Assembly (NCBI GenBank): GCA_951813545.1
Contig: OX638352.1
Coordinates: 3,116,835 to 3,180,834 of the forward strand
Source: an uncultured Poribacteria bacterium
GTDB lineage: Bacteria > Poribacteria > WGA-4E > WGA-3G
Length of the DNA stretch: 64,000 nucleotides
Reading direction: 5' to 3'
In this document: positions 9,190 to 15,660 of the stretch, in pieces
How the letters are laid out: each line of letters opens with the position of its first letter
How positions within the stretch are numbered: the first letter of the stretch is position 1
Made by a program: the position numbers and the translations under genes
The notes under the pieces: generated by a model
Databases searched by the model: none
What the model saw: the letters and a program-made list of their open reading frames with translations, nothing else
Told to the model about the DNA's origin: nothing

Positions 9190-9266
9190 AGCAGAAGTCG
9201 CGTGACATTTCACGCGACTTCTGCTATACTTCACCATAAAAAGTAGCACACTTTTGAGGTGAAGTA
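9190..9266 (+). promoter_or_regulatory. ISAs1 transposase promoter inside read-through-blocking hairpins
   Basis: A perfect hairpin with 16-bp arms (AGCAGAAGTCGCGTGA at 9190-9205, complement at 9210-9225) is followed by a second one pairing TACTTCACC (9227-9235) with GGTGAAGTA (9258-9266). The second covers the ribosome binding site and the A of the start codon. A promoter fits inside: GTGACA (9202-9207), 17 bp, TATACT (9225-9230). A transcript from it would start near 9237 and lack the left arm, leaving the binding site free, whereas outside read-through would hide it. Confidence 0.6.
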
Positions 9267-10444
9267 TGACAAGAACTTCTTCCTGCCACTTAGTTGATAT
9301 GTTAGCAGAAGTGCCAGATCCCCGCAAGAAAAAAGGGCTCCGGCATCCGTTAGCCTCGATGCTTGCGCTCACGGTTGTCGGTCTCTTGTGTGGTCAACGC
9401 AGCTATACACAGCTTGCCAAATGGGCGCGGCTCCACCCTTGCCTTCGAAACGCCTTGGGGTTCACGGCGAAACAAACCCCGGCGGCATCAACGTTTCATT
9501 ATCTCTATCGGTGTCTTGACATCGCCACTGTAGAAAAGACGCTCACGCAGTGGACGACACAGACTTTAGCAAGTTTGCGCATTTCCACATCTAACTTGAA
9601 GGGACTTGCGATAGATGGTAAAACCTTAGGCAACAGTCATCCCGAAGATGCCCGCAGGACCCATCTGCTCGCAGCCGTCTTTCATGAGTTAGGCATCCCT
9701 GTCGCAGAATGTGCGGTGAGTGAAAAGAGCAATGAAATCCCTGTTTCCATTGAACTCTTGAAAGCGTTTGATGTCTCAGGTCTCGTCATCACAACGGACG
9801 CACTTTTGACCCAACGTAAGTTCTGTCAACAAATCCTTGATGCTCAAGCAGATTACTGCCTCCCCGTCAAAGCGAATCAGAAGCAGTTATATGAGGATAT
9901 TCGAGACCTCTTTGAACCCTTGGATGAAACAGATCCACCCGAAGTGGAACACCGCCGGTTTGAAAATCTTCACGCAGAAGTCGGCGCACATCTTCAAACG
10001 TATACGAATACAGAAGACGCAAAAGGCAGGATTACCACTCGCACCCTCACCACAAGCACTCTCTTGACCGAACATACCGACTGGCCGGGGCTACAACAAG
10101 TTTATCAATACACCACACACCAGAAACAGAAAAGCACCGCACACGTCAAGGGTTTCCACGTGCAGTATGGCATCACGAGTCTATCACCTGAACGCGCCTC
10201 GGCAGCTGACTTGCTCAAACTCCGACGCCAACACTGGACGATTGAGAATAAACTCCATTGGATCCGAGATGCCGTCTTTCAAGAGGACGCCTCAACCGTC
10301 AGAACAGGTGTGCTCCCCCAAGTCATGGCAGCTTTGCGAAACACCGCAATCTCCGTCTTACGATTCACTGGACATACTAAAATCACCGACGCACTTCAAC
10401 TTTTCGCCGCAAAACCTATACTCGCAGTTAACATCATAAAATGA
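9266..10444 (+). CDS. ISAs1-family transposase
   Basis: A 392-residue DDE transposase, full length for the family. The N-terminus has the typical LVDMLAEVPDPRKKKGLRHPL. Catalytic residues are visible as Asp117 in GLAIDGKTLG, Asp178 in VITTDALLTQ and Glu327 in HWTIENKLHWIRD, followed by the family's VFQEDASTVRTG. It cuts and joins the element's ends. No frameshift or internal stop is present. The ATG at 9266 has GAGGTGAAG directly upstream as ribosome binding site, which can be masked by the leader hairpin. Confidence 0.95.
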   Translation: MTRTSSCHLVDMLAEVPDPRKKKGLRHPLASMLALTVVGLLCGQRSYTQLAKWARLHPCLRNALGFTAKQTPAASTFHYLYRCLDIATVEKTLTQWTTQTLASLRISTSNLKGLAIDGKTLGNSHPEDARRTHLLAAVFHELGIPVAECAVSEKSNEIPVSIELLKAFDVSGLVITTDALLTQRKFCQQILDAQADYCLPVKANQKQLYEDIRDLFEPLDETDPPEVEHRRFENLHAEVGAHLQTYTNTEDAKGRITTRTLTTSTLLTEHTDWPGLQQVYQYTTHQKQKSTAHVKGFHVQYGITSLSPERASAADLLKLRRQHWTIENKLHWIRDAVFQEDASTVRTGVLPQVMAALRNTAISVLRFTGHTKITDALQLFAAKPILAVNIIK

Positions 10445-10488
10445 GAAATCTTAAAATTGAATGACCCTGGTGTTTACATTGTAAGTTA

Positions 10489-10517
10489 TTGACATTTTGC
10501 TTAGGTTTTGGTAGAGT
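10489..10517 (+). promoter_or_regulatory. Predicted promoter of the IS5-family transposase
   Basis: TTGACA (10489-10494) and TAGAGT (10512-10517) are separated by exactly 17 bp. The expected start point lies at or just before the ATG at 10525, so the message would be leaderless or begin with a very short leader; an in-frame ATG at 10567 is the alternative start. Confidence 0.5.
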
Positions 10518-10524
10518 GTTTTGC

Positions 10525-10905
10525 ATGCAACCTACGAATATAACTGAAACTCAAGACTTTCCTGTGATGATTAGTGATGCTGCGTGGAACAGCATCCTCC
10601 CATTTCTCAAAGCATTGCCCACCATCTATGTCGGCACTCCTGAAGACTGTAGACGTTTTCTCTCTGCGGTCGCCTGGATCACAAAAGAAGGTGCGACTTG
10701 GCGGGCACTGCCGAAAGCCTACGGGTATTGGAACACCATCTATCGGCGGTTCGGAAGATGGTCGGATGCGGGTGTTTTTGAAAAACTTCATGAACATTTC
10801 CATGCGGCGGGTGAAGTCTCTGCTCTCCTCGTGGATGCGACGGTCGTGCGGGCGCATTCTTGTGCGGCGGGTGCCCCGAAAAAAAAACGGAGGTCAAGAA
10901 ACTGA
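10525..10905 (+). CDS. IS5-family transposase, OrfA part
   Basis: This frame encodes the N-terminal part of an IS5-family transposase, including the DUF4096-type helix-turn-helix region (WNSILPFLK, TKEGATWRALP, NTIYRRFGRWS) and the first catalytic aspartate in LLVDATVVRAHS. It stops at 10905, shortly after a run of nine A residues (10879-10887). The rest of the enzyme is in a different frame (10880-11326), so this product alone lacks two of the three catalytic residues. The start is uncertain: ATG 10525 follows the promoter directly, while ATG 10567 begins at MISDAAW, where many relatives start. Confidence 0.8.
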   Translation: MQPTNITETQDFPVMISDAAWNSILPFLKALPTIYVGTPEDCRRFLSAVAWITKEGATWRALPKAYGYWNTIYRRFGRWSDAGVFEKLHEHFHAAGEVSALLVDATVVRAHSCAAGAPKKKRRSRN

Positions 10906-11326
10906 GGCACTCGGTCGAAGTCGCGGTGGCTTTACCACGAAACTTCATGCGGCGGTGAGTGGAGACTTTCTGCCGTTGCGTTTCACCTTGACAGCGGGGC
11001 AACGCCATGACATCACGCAAGCACCCGCGTTGATTGCCGGAAACCCTGCGTGTGAGTACGTTATCGCCGATGCTGCCTACGACTCGGATGCGTTTCGTGC
11101 CGAGATTATCGCAGGAGGTGCCGAGGCGGTCATTCGTCCGCGCAAGAGTCGTGTTGAAGACCGTCCTTATGACCAAGAGGTCTATAAACTTCGCAATGTG
11201 ATAGAACGTTTTTTTCATCGATTGAAACAGTATCGCCGAGTCGCAACGCGCTACGATAAATATGCTGTCCGATACCTCGGATTCGTTTATGTCGCCGCTA
11301 TACTTATCACTGCTAAAAAAATGTAA
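10880..11326 (+). CDS. IS5-family transposase, OrfB part (needs a frameshift)
   Basis: After the A-run at 10879-10887 the conserved transposase sequence continues in the frame one base downstream: GGQETEALGRSRGGF, then the second catalytic Asp in VIADAAYDSDAF and the Glu in LRNVIERFFHRLKQYRRVATRYDK. The frame is open from 10574, but the part before the A-run is only a shadow of OrfA. A complete enzyme requires a shift at the A9 run, by ribosomal frameshifting or by slippage of RNA polymerase (loss of one A). Two-frame organisation with a slippery A-run is known in IS5-family groups; a plain inactivating indel is the alternative. Confidence 0.75.
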   Translation, partial: KKNGGQETEALGRSRGGFTTKLHAAVSGDFLPLRFTLTAGQRHDITQAPALIAGNPACEYVIADAAYDSDAFRAEIIAGGAEAVIRPRKSRVEDRPYDQEVYKLRNVIERFFHRLKQYRRVATRYDKYAVRYLGFVYVAAILITAKKM

Positions 11327-11336
11327 ACACTACCTA

Positions 11337-12069
11337 GATACCTGCCGGTCACCTGCCAATTTTTTTGGCAATGCAGTTGGGTGTTGTTTAATTATGATGC
11401 ACTGGGTTGATTTGTATTTTGAGTAAGAGCGCACATTTAACTTTATGATGCCACACCCAAAACGCAAAGTCAAGTAAAATTTTGGAGCAAGGTCATTTAG
11501 TTTATATTCTATGAACATTTCTACGCTTATTTAGCACAGCATGCGGAATTTTTCATTTTTAATCCCCTAAATCCCCCTTACAGGGGACTTTTTTTTCTCC
11601 TTTTTATCCCAAAACTAAATAGTCTTGCATTTCGCTGATTTGGGTGAGCATCCATCCTCTTTTCCCCTTTTTACCGATGTTCCGGCATAGATCACAGCAT
11701 ATTTCAATCATGTTTCAGTCATCATATTTCGCTTTTCGCTGATTTGCGTGCGAACTTGGTAAAAGAGACATTTTAAGTAGTTCGCACGCTGGTTTTTGGG
11801 GCAATTTCAGGCATTTCCCACACGCGCACGCCAGCGCACGCATGGAGATTTTTCGCGGACAGACATAAGGGTATAGGGCAGCATCGGGGACAGACCGCTA
11901 CATCGTCCGATTTGGCGGGACTAATGATTCTTGGGTCCAATTTTCAAAAAAAATAAAAAAAGGAATCGAAATTGAGGTTGGGACAAAACAAACACTGATT
12001 TTATTAGTGTTCAGCGGATTGGACAATTTAAAATGAAATTGTGATTGAGGGGTGCTATAAAAATTGAAT
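11337..12069. other. Gene-free stretch with imperfect repeats
   Basis: No convincing open frame on either strand. Visible structure: a hairpin with 10-bp arms GCGTGCGAAC (11746-11755) and GTTCGCACGC (11780-11789); two copies of CGCTGATTTG (near 11632 and 11738); a C-rich stretch near 11560-11586; and a short hairpin AACACT/AGTGTT near 11990-12012. Confidence 0.6.
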
Positions 12070-12098
12070 TTGACTTAATTGGCAGAAAATTGTACGAT
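12070..12098 (+). promoter_or_regulatory. Predicted promoter ahead of the small hairpin RNA
   Basis: TTGACT (12070-12075) and TACGAT (12093-12098) are spaced by 17 bp. Transcription would begin around 12105, a few bases before the hairpin at 12113. Confidence 0.5.
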
Positions 12099-12104
12099 TA
12101 TATC

Positions 12105-12205
12105 ACCTTGGTGGATAGGGTTCTCAGTTCGACGCATCCTTGTGTCGAGTCCTATCCAATCCCCTAAGAAGGATGATGCCAAGTGTCAAGGGAAATTCCC
12201 TTTTT
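12105..12205 (+). ncRNA. Candidate small structured RNA or attenuator upstream of the nuclease
   Basis: Downstream of the promoter is a two-part hairpin: outer arms GGATAGG (12113-12119) and CCTATCC (12151-12157), inner arms TCGAC (12129-12133) and GTCGA (12144-12148). It is followed by a rho-independent terminator, AAGGG (12188-12192), a five-base loop, CCCTT (12198-12202) and T residues. The terminator lies about 30 bp before the nuclease ATG at 12237. The segment could be a free RNA of about 100 nt or a leader that limits read-through into the nuclease. No match to a named RNA family is claimed. Confidence 0.45.
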
Positions 12206-12236
12206 ATATTAATATCAATGTCAAGGTTAATGAAAA

Positions 12237-13016
12237 ATGTCATCTGAAGCTGCAATTGAAAAATTTGTTGAGCGTCACTTTGAAGGTTTAGGATTTGTGA
12301 CCAAAAGACAACATACAATTCAGATAGGGAGCAACGTAGGTAGACCCGATGTTGTGATATATAATAAGCATTTCGCTCTTTTGAGTGATCCCCTCGATCA
12401 TATTGCAGCTATTGTGGAGTGTAAAGCAGAAGGGAAAATGAATGATGGCATCGGTCAATTAAAGAGTTATTTATGCGCGACAAATACGCGTTTAGGGGTG
12501 TTTGCTAATAGTCGATTTCCTGAAAAATGGAAGTATTATGAAAATTATGGACGCAATGACATACCAGAAATAAGTCGTATGAAATTTACAAGCATCTTGC
12601 ACAACGAAAAGGAAAAGCAAGAAGATTTTCAACGTCGGATACAGAAACGGACTGAACAGCGTATTGAGCAGGCAGCAACAAAATTGGCAACTTCAGAACG
12701 CATAGCAGCTCGCAGAAAATTAATAATCAACCAAGAAGCGAACAAGCGAATCAAGGAAAACGATTTCAGATCAGCAACTGAGTGGAATCTCAAAAGAGCG
12801 TTAAATATCGAAAAAGAAATTGCAAAAAACGGAATTGCTTCTTTAAAAGCAGAAGCAAGAGCAACTGAGCAGCATATCAAAACAGCGTTAGATAACGCTA
12901 AAAAGGAAATAACTTCTTTAAAAGCAGAAGTCAGTGAGAAAAAAGGATGTTTATGGACGAGTATTCTGGTTCTGGGTGGATTGTTGATTATTTTTTTAAT
13001 TGCGGCGAATTCGTAA
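12237..13016 (+). CDS. Membrane-anchored PD-(D/E)xK nuclease-like protein (HsdR_N-like)
   Basis: A 259-residue protein in three parts. Residues 1-125 resemble the N-terminal nuclease domain of type I restriction HsdR proteins: EKFVERHFEGLGF, then GRPDVVIY (Asp38), IVECKAE (Glu61, Lys63) and a following GIGQLKSYL (Gln74), which together make a PD-(D/E)xK active site. Residues about 125-235 are highly charged and predicted to form a long coiled coil. Residues about 238-257 are a hydrophobic helix, followed only by AANS, so the protein is likely tail-anchored with the nuclease in the cytoplasm. There is no helicase motor and no methylase gene nearby, so this is not a restriction system. A role in defence is inference from the domain and its isolated, IS-flanked position. 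The terminator at 13029-13047 follows the stop. Confidence 0.7.
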   Translation: MSSEAAIEKFVERHFEGLGFVTKRQHTIQIGSNVGRPDVVIYNKHFALLSDPLDHIAAIVECKAEGKMNDGIGQLKSYLCATNTRLGVFANSRFPEKWKYYENYGRNDIPEISRMKFTSILHNEKEKQEDFQRRIQKRTEQRIEQAATKLATSERIAARRKLIINQEANKRIKENDFRSATEWNLKRALNIEKEIAKNGIASLKAEARATEQHIKTALDNAKKEITSLKAEVSEKKGCLWTSILVLGGLLIIFLIAANS

Positions 13017-13028
13017 GACCATAAAACC

Positions 13029-13047
13029 GAGGGGATTCCCTCTTTTT
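13029..13047 (+). terminator. Rho-independent terminator after the nuclease gene
   Basis: GAGGG (13029-13033), a four-base loop, CCCTC (13038-13042) and five T residues. Its design is close to that of the terminator just upstream of the nuclease. Confidence 0.65.
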
Positions 13048-13078
13048 ATGAAAACGTCACATTAGGGAGGGGCGGATT

Positions 13079-13450
13079 GTGCTAAGGATGCTTTGTCTTA
13101 TTCTCGTGATTTCGATGTCCATTGGATCGTTCTCGGCAGTCTTGTCAAATACTGCTCAGGATGCGCTCGCAGCAAACATTAATGATGTGTATAGGCTGTT
13201 AGATGATACTAACTCTCAGGTATATGAAATACACCAAAGTGTTGTTCCTTCTGATAGACTTACATTGACACGGCGGAATTTTCGTTCACCGTCTGTTTTA
13301 CAGGAATTAAATCTACTACAATCTCAAGTGTCACATCTTGAATCACAACTTGAAATGTTTAAAATATTTGCTTGTATTTGGACAATTCTTCTTCTTGTCT
13401 CCATTATTGCAATGTTTGTCTTTTTCAAAAAATATAGACAATTTAACTAA
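13079..13450 (+). CDS. Small membrane protein with signal sequence, coiled coil and C-terminal helix
   Basis: A 123-residue protein starting with GTG at 13079, preceded by a GGGAGGGG ribosome binding site at about 13065-13072; an ATG at 13088 is an alternative. Residues 1-25 form a hydrophobic signal or anchor, residues 30-100 are polar with heptad-like leucines (LQELNLLQSQVSHLESQLEMF), and residues 100-118 are a second membrane helix followed by KKYRQFN. No family is recognised. It follows the nuclease gene on the same strand, 62 bp downstream but beyond a terminator, and shares a coiled coil plus C-terminal helix layout with it, so the two may interact at the membrane. That link is inference. 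Confidence 0.6.
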   Translation: MLRMLCLILVISMSIGSFSAVLSNTAQDALAANINDVYRLLDDTNSQVYEIHQSVVPSDRLTLTRRNFRSPSVLQELNLLQSQVSHLESQLEMFKIFACIWTILLLVSIIAMFVFFKKYRQFN

Positions 13451-13476
13451 GTTACGCTGAGGGGGCAATTAGGGTT

Positions 13477-13617
13477 ATAAAAAAATCAACGGTTTTTCGG
13501 GTGGCGACACTGCTCACTTTGGCTGCGTTGGTAATACTCGTTTGGTTCTGTTCCCCTCAACTTCAGAATAAAAGGAAAATTCTAATACCAAATCTAAAAA
13601 ATAAAGTTGCATTATAG
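13477..13617 (+). CDS. Possible 46-residue membrane peptide with a non-ATG start
   Basis: The frame is open from about 13468 to a TAG at 13615-13617 and reads IKKSTVFRVATLLTLAALV followed by ILVWFCSPQLQNKRK, a short signal-anchor with a Cys after the hydrophobic stretch, as in a lipoprotein. No ATG, GTG or TTG is available; the candidates are ATA at 13477 or ATT at 13468, with GAGGGGG at 13459-13465 as ribosome binding site. It may be a real peptide with a rare start codon, a mutated gene, or chance. Confidence 0.3.
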   Translation: MKKSTVFRVATLLTLAALVILVWFCSPQLQNKRKILIPNLKNKVAL

Positions 13618-13909
13618 AGATTTTGGAACGCTATGAGGTATCCGAGTGTAAGAGGCGCAATGAATTGCGCTACTACGAGCCAGTTTTTTGTTAATGACAG
13701 ATGTCTATAGGACTTCCGCAAACATCATTTGGCAAGAAAACGGACGCTTCGGATTCTGCAAGCGAAACCGTGAAAAGAGAGTTCGCCGAGGCACGGGGAC
13801 CTCGGCGAACAGATGCTTGCTGCGTAAGTCCTAGTTTATTTAGAAATGGTATTACATAGCACTCCGCATGAAGATTAAGAATTTAATCGGGTAATTTTTT
13901 CCGATGTCC
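13618..13909. other. Gene-free stretch with a palindrome
   Basis: No gene visible. It holds the hairpin GTTCGCCGAGG (13781-13791) and CCTCGGCGAAC (13800-13810), and a shorter palindrome GCGCAATGAATTGCGC near 13656-13671. Confidence 0.6.
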
Positions 13910-13931
13910 GGTGCGGTTAGGAAACCGCACC
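13910..13931. repeat. Hairpin repeat flanking the IS4-family element (left copy)
   Basis: Arms GGTGCGGTT and AACCGCACC around an AGGA loop. An identical 22-bp copy in the same orientation lies at 15399-15420, immediately beyond the right end of the element. Confidence 0.85.
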
Positions 13932-13994
13932 ATAGGTGTCAATTTAGGGAAAATAAGTATGTTTTTCTTGTAAGAAAAAAGGTGTAAATCGGAA

Positions 13995-14052
13995 ATACCT
14001 CTTGTATAATGTAGAAAAGAAAGTAGTGGTTATTTCTACAAAAAAGAGGTAT
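13995..14052 (+). promoter_or_regulatory. IS4 transposase leader: promoter between the arms of an RBS-hiding hairpin
   Basis: ATACCTCTT (13995-14003) can pair with AAGAGGTAT (14044-14052), which contains the ribosome binding site, and GTAGAAA (14011-14017) with TTTCTAC (14033-14039). A TATAAT at 14005-14010 lies just downstream of the left outer arm; no good -35 box is seen. RNA begun near 14016 would lack the outer arm and be translatable, while read-through RNA would fold and hide the site. Confidence 0.55.
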
Positions 14053-14057
14053 CTCCA

Positions 14058-15386
14058 ATGTCCATTTTACAACAAGTGCCAGATAAAATGCAAACGATCC
14101 TTGAAACCGTTGCAGATGAAGTCGCTGTCACTACAGGGTTCGTCAAGAGAAAGCGAAAACTTACCGGGAGTGCGCTGGCGCAAATCCTCGTCCTCGGTTG
14201 GTTGGAAAACCCAGAGGCGAGTTATCAGCAACTTACTGAAACCGCTGCGACGCTCGGCATACAAGTCAGCCGACAAGCACTTGAACAACGTCTGACCCCT
14301 GAAACTGCTAAAATGTTGAAACTCACACTTGACGCTGCGATTACAGAAATGCTTGAAGTTGCCGGTCGGCGAGAAGCCCTGCCTTTACTTCAGCAGTTTA
14401 GTGGTGTCTACATTCAAGATAGCACGTGGATCACACTCCCCGATGAACTCCACGAGACGTGGAAGGGCCAACCGAAAAAGAATCATCGGCAGAAAGCCGC
14501 TTTGAAACTTCATCTCTGCTTTGATATCCTTACGGGGAGGTTTCACGACTTCCAACTGACTAATGGCATGACGGCTGACAGCACCGCCGCAAAAGCAGCC
14601 GATCCACTGCCACAACGGAGTTTACGACTCGCAGACTTAGCATATTTTTCGCTCGATGAACTTGAAAAACTCACTGAAAACGACGTCTACTGGATTTCGC
14701 GTTTGAAAGCCAACTCTTACCTCGCTGATGAAAACGGTGAACGCATTGATTTAGGAAAGATGCTCAAAGCAGAAGTAGAAAACACCTACATCCGTAAGAC
14801 GCTACGGATCGGCAAAAGAAAGCAACTCCGTGTTTACCTCATCGCCGAGAAACTTTCTGAAGCAGAAACGAATAAACGCCGACGCTCCATCCGATACCGT
14901 GCCAAACGTAAAGCCCAAACACCGTCAAAAGCACTCTTACGGCTCGCTGGATACAACCTCTATATCACCAATACCGAAGAACATCAACTCACACCGAAAC
15001 AGGTCTGTGCCATTGTCGGTATCCGTTGGCAGGTTGAACTGATGTATAAGTGTTTCAAAAGTATCGGAAAACTTCATGTTTCTCGAAGTCAAAAACCGTA
15101 TCGTATGCTATCTGAAATCTATGCGAAACTTATTGCCCTTCTGATCCAACATGCCGTCATGTTAGTCGCGGGATACCGACACATACAACAGAGTTTCATC
15201 AAAACAGCGAAGCATATCGCAGGTTATGCCAGACTCCTCACCTTGAGTTTTCATCGCTCAAAAACAGCACTTCGTGAAACCTTGAAAACCATAAGGTGTT
15301 CATTTGAAAATGGAGGCACTTTCCAGAGAAGCACTGGAAAAAACACAACCTTTTGGAAACTCAAAGAGGCTACCGAAAATCCCTAA
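14058..15386 (+). CDS. IS4-family transposase
   Basis: A 442-residue DDE transposase of normal family length. Catalytic residues are seen as Asp121 in YIQDSTWITLP, Asp193 in LRLADLAYFS and Glu327 in GIRWQVELMYKCFK, the last within the IS4 Y-(2)-R-(3)-E-(6)-K type signature region. The ATG at 14058 follows AGAGGT at 14045-14050. The TAA stop (15384-15386) lies inside the right inverted repeat. The frame is intact, so the enzyme may be functional. Confidence 0.93.
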   Translation: MSILQQVPDKMQTILETVADEVAVTTGFVKRKRKLTGSALAQILVLGWLENPEASYQQLTETAATLGIQVSRQALEQRLTPETAKMLKLTLDAAITEMLEVAGRREALPLLQQFSGVYIQDSTWITLPDELHETWKGQPKKNHRQKAALKLHLCFDILTGRFHDFQLTNGMTADSTAAKAADPLPQRSLRLADLAYFSLDELEKLTENDVYWISRLKANSYLADENGERIDLGKMLKAEVENTYIRKTLRIGKRKQLRVYLIAEKLSEAETNKRRRSIRYRAKRKAQTPSKALLRLAGYNLYITNTEEHQLTPKQVCAIVGIRWQVELMYKCFKSIGKLHVSRSQKPYRMLSEIYAKLIALLIQHAVMLVAGYRHIQQSFIKTAKHIAGYARLLTLSFHRSKTALRETLKTIRCSFENGGTFQRSTGKNTTFWKLKEATENP

Positions 15387-15398
15387 ATTGACACCTAT

Positions 15399-15420
15399 GG
15401 TGCGGTTAGGAAACCGCACC
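15399..15420. repeat. Hairpin repeat flanking the IS4-family element (right copy)
   Basis: Identical to 13910-13931; see that entry. Confidence 0.85.
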
Positions 15421-15477
15421 TACCGGGTTTGGAGGAACATAGAATCACCCAAATATTTTATTAATCTTCATCTGGAT

Positions 15478-15623
15478 TGCAAGAGAAGGCACGAATCTTT
15501 TTCTATAGATATATTGCTCCGCTGGAGCAAAGAGGTTGCTGACAGGTAAATAGTTCTGAGGACAGGCACAAGACGTGCTCCTGCTATTATGGATAAGGGG
15601 CAGGTACGAGACCTGCCCCTACA
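15478..15623. repeat. Half copy of the 28417 cruciform element plus a REP-like hairpin
   Basis: Positions 15478-15536 match one arm of the cruciform repeat at 28417-28590: the shared order is GAGAAGGC, TTTTTCTATAGA and the hairpin TTGCTCC/GGAGCAA followed by AGAGG. The other arm is missing. Next come a GCAC/GTGC hairpin near 15567-15579 and a palindrome with arms GGGGCAGGT (15597-15605) and ACCTGCCCC (15611-15619). Confidence 0.55.
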
Positions 15624-15660
15624 ACAGTTTACGATTATTATGGCCAACTGAGTTGTGATA

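Larger units (their letters stand above)
9128..10469 (+). mobile_element. ISAs1-family insertion sequence
   Basis: Inverted repeats CAGGGTCATTCAATT (9128-9142) and AATTGAATGACCCTG (10455-10469) bound a 1342-bp element. It is flanked by the perfect 10-bp direct repeat GTGTTTACAT (9118-9127 and 10470-10479), a target duplication of the size usual for ISAs1. It carries one intact transposase gene (9266-10444), and both ends and both duplications are intact, so the insertion appears recent and possibly active. Confidence 0.92.
9114..11334 (+). mobile_element. IS5-family insertion sequence, interrupted by an ISAs1-family element
   Basis: The ends are the 14-bp inverted repeats GGTAGTGTTTACAT (9114-9127) and ATGTAAACACTACC (11321-11334), flanked by TA on both sides (9112-9113 and 11335-11336), a dinucleotide target typical of some IS5-family groups. 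Inside are two overlapping transposase frames (10525-10905 and 10880-11326). The left end is split after 9127 by the ISAs1-family element; its 10-bp target duplication restores the IS5 sequence at 10470. Removing that insert leaves an IS of about 870 bp. Confidence 0.85.
13932..15398 (+). mobile_element. IS4-family insertion sequence
   Basis: The 18-bp inverted repeats ATAGGTGTCAATTTAGGG (13932-13949) and its complement (15381-15398) bound a 1467-bp element with one intact transposase gene. The flanking 22-bp hairpin repeats are identical in direct orientation; because each hairpin is itself palindromic, the perfect inverted repeat actually extends 9 bp further outward on each side. Ends, gene and flanks are undamaged. 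Confidence 0.85.

Noticed and set aside
10679..11218. 179-residue minus-strand frame inside the IS5-family element
   Set aside because: Antisense to the transposase, without family resemblance.
11337..12069. Possible small gene in the gene-free stretch after the IS5-family element
   Set aside because: Only short frames without ribosome binding sites or protein-like composition.
12105..12205. Type III toxin-antitoxin locus
   Set aside because: The order RNA-terminator-gene fits, but the RNA has no tandem repeats and the protein is a PD-(D/E)xK nuclease rather than a ToxN-like fold; kept only as a candidate RNA.
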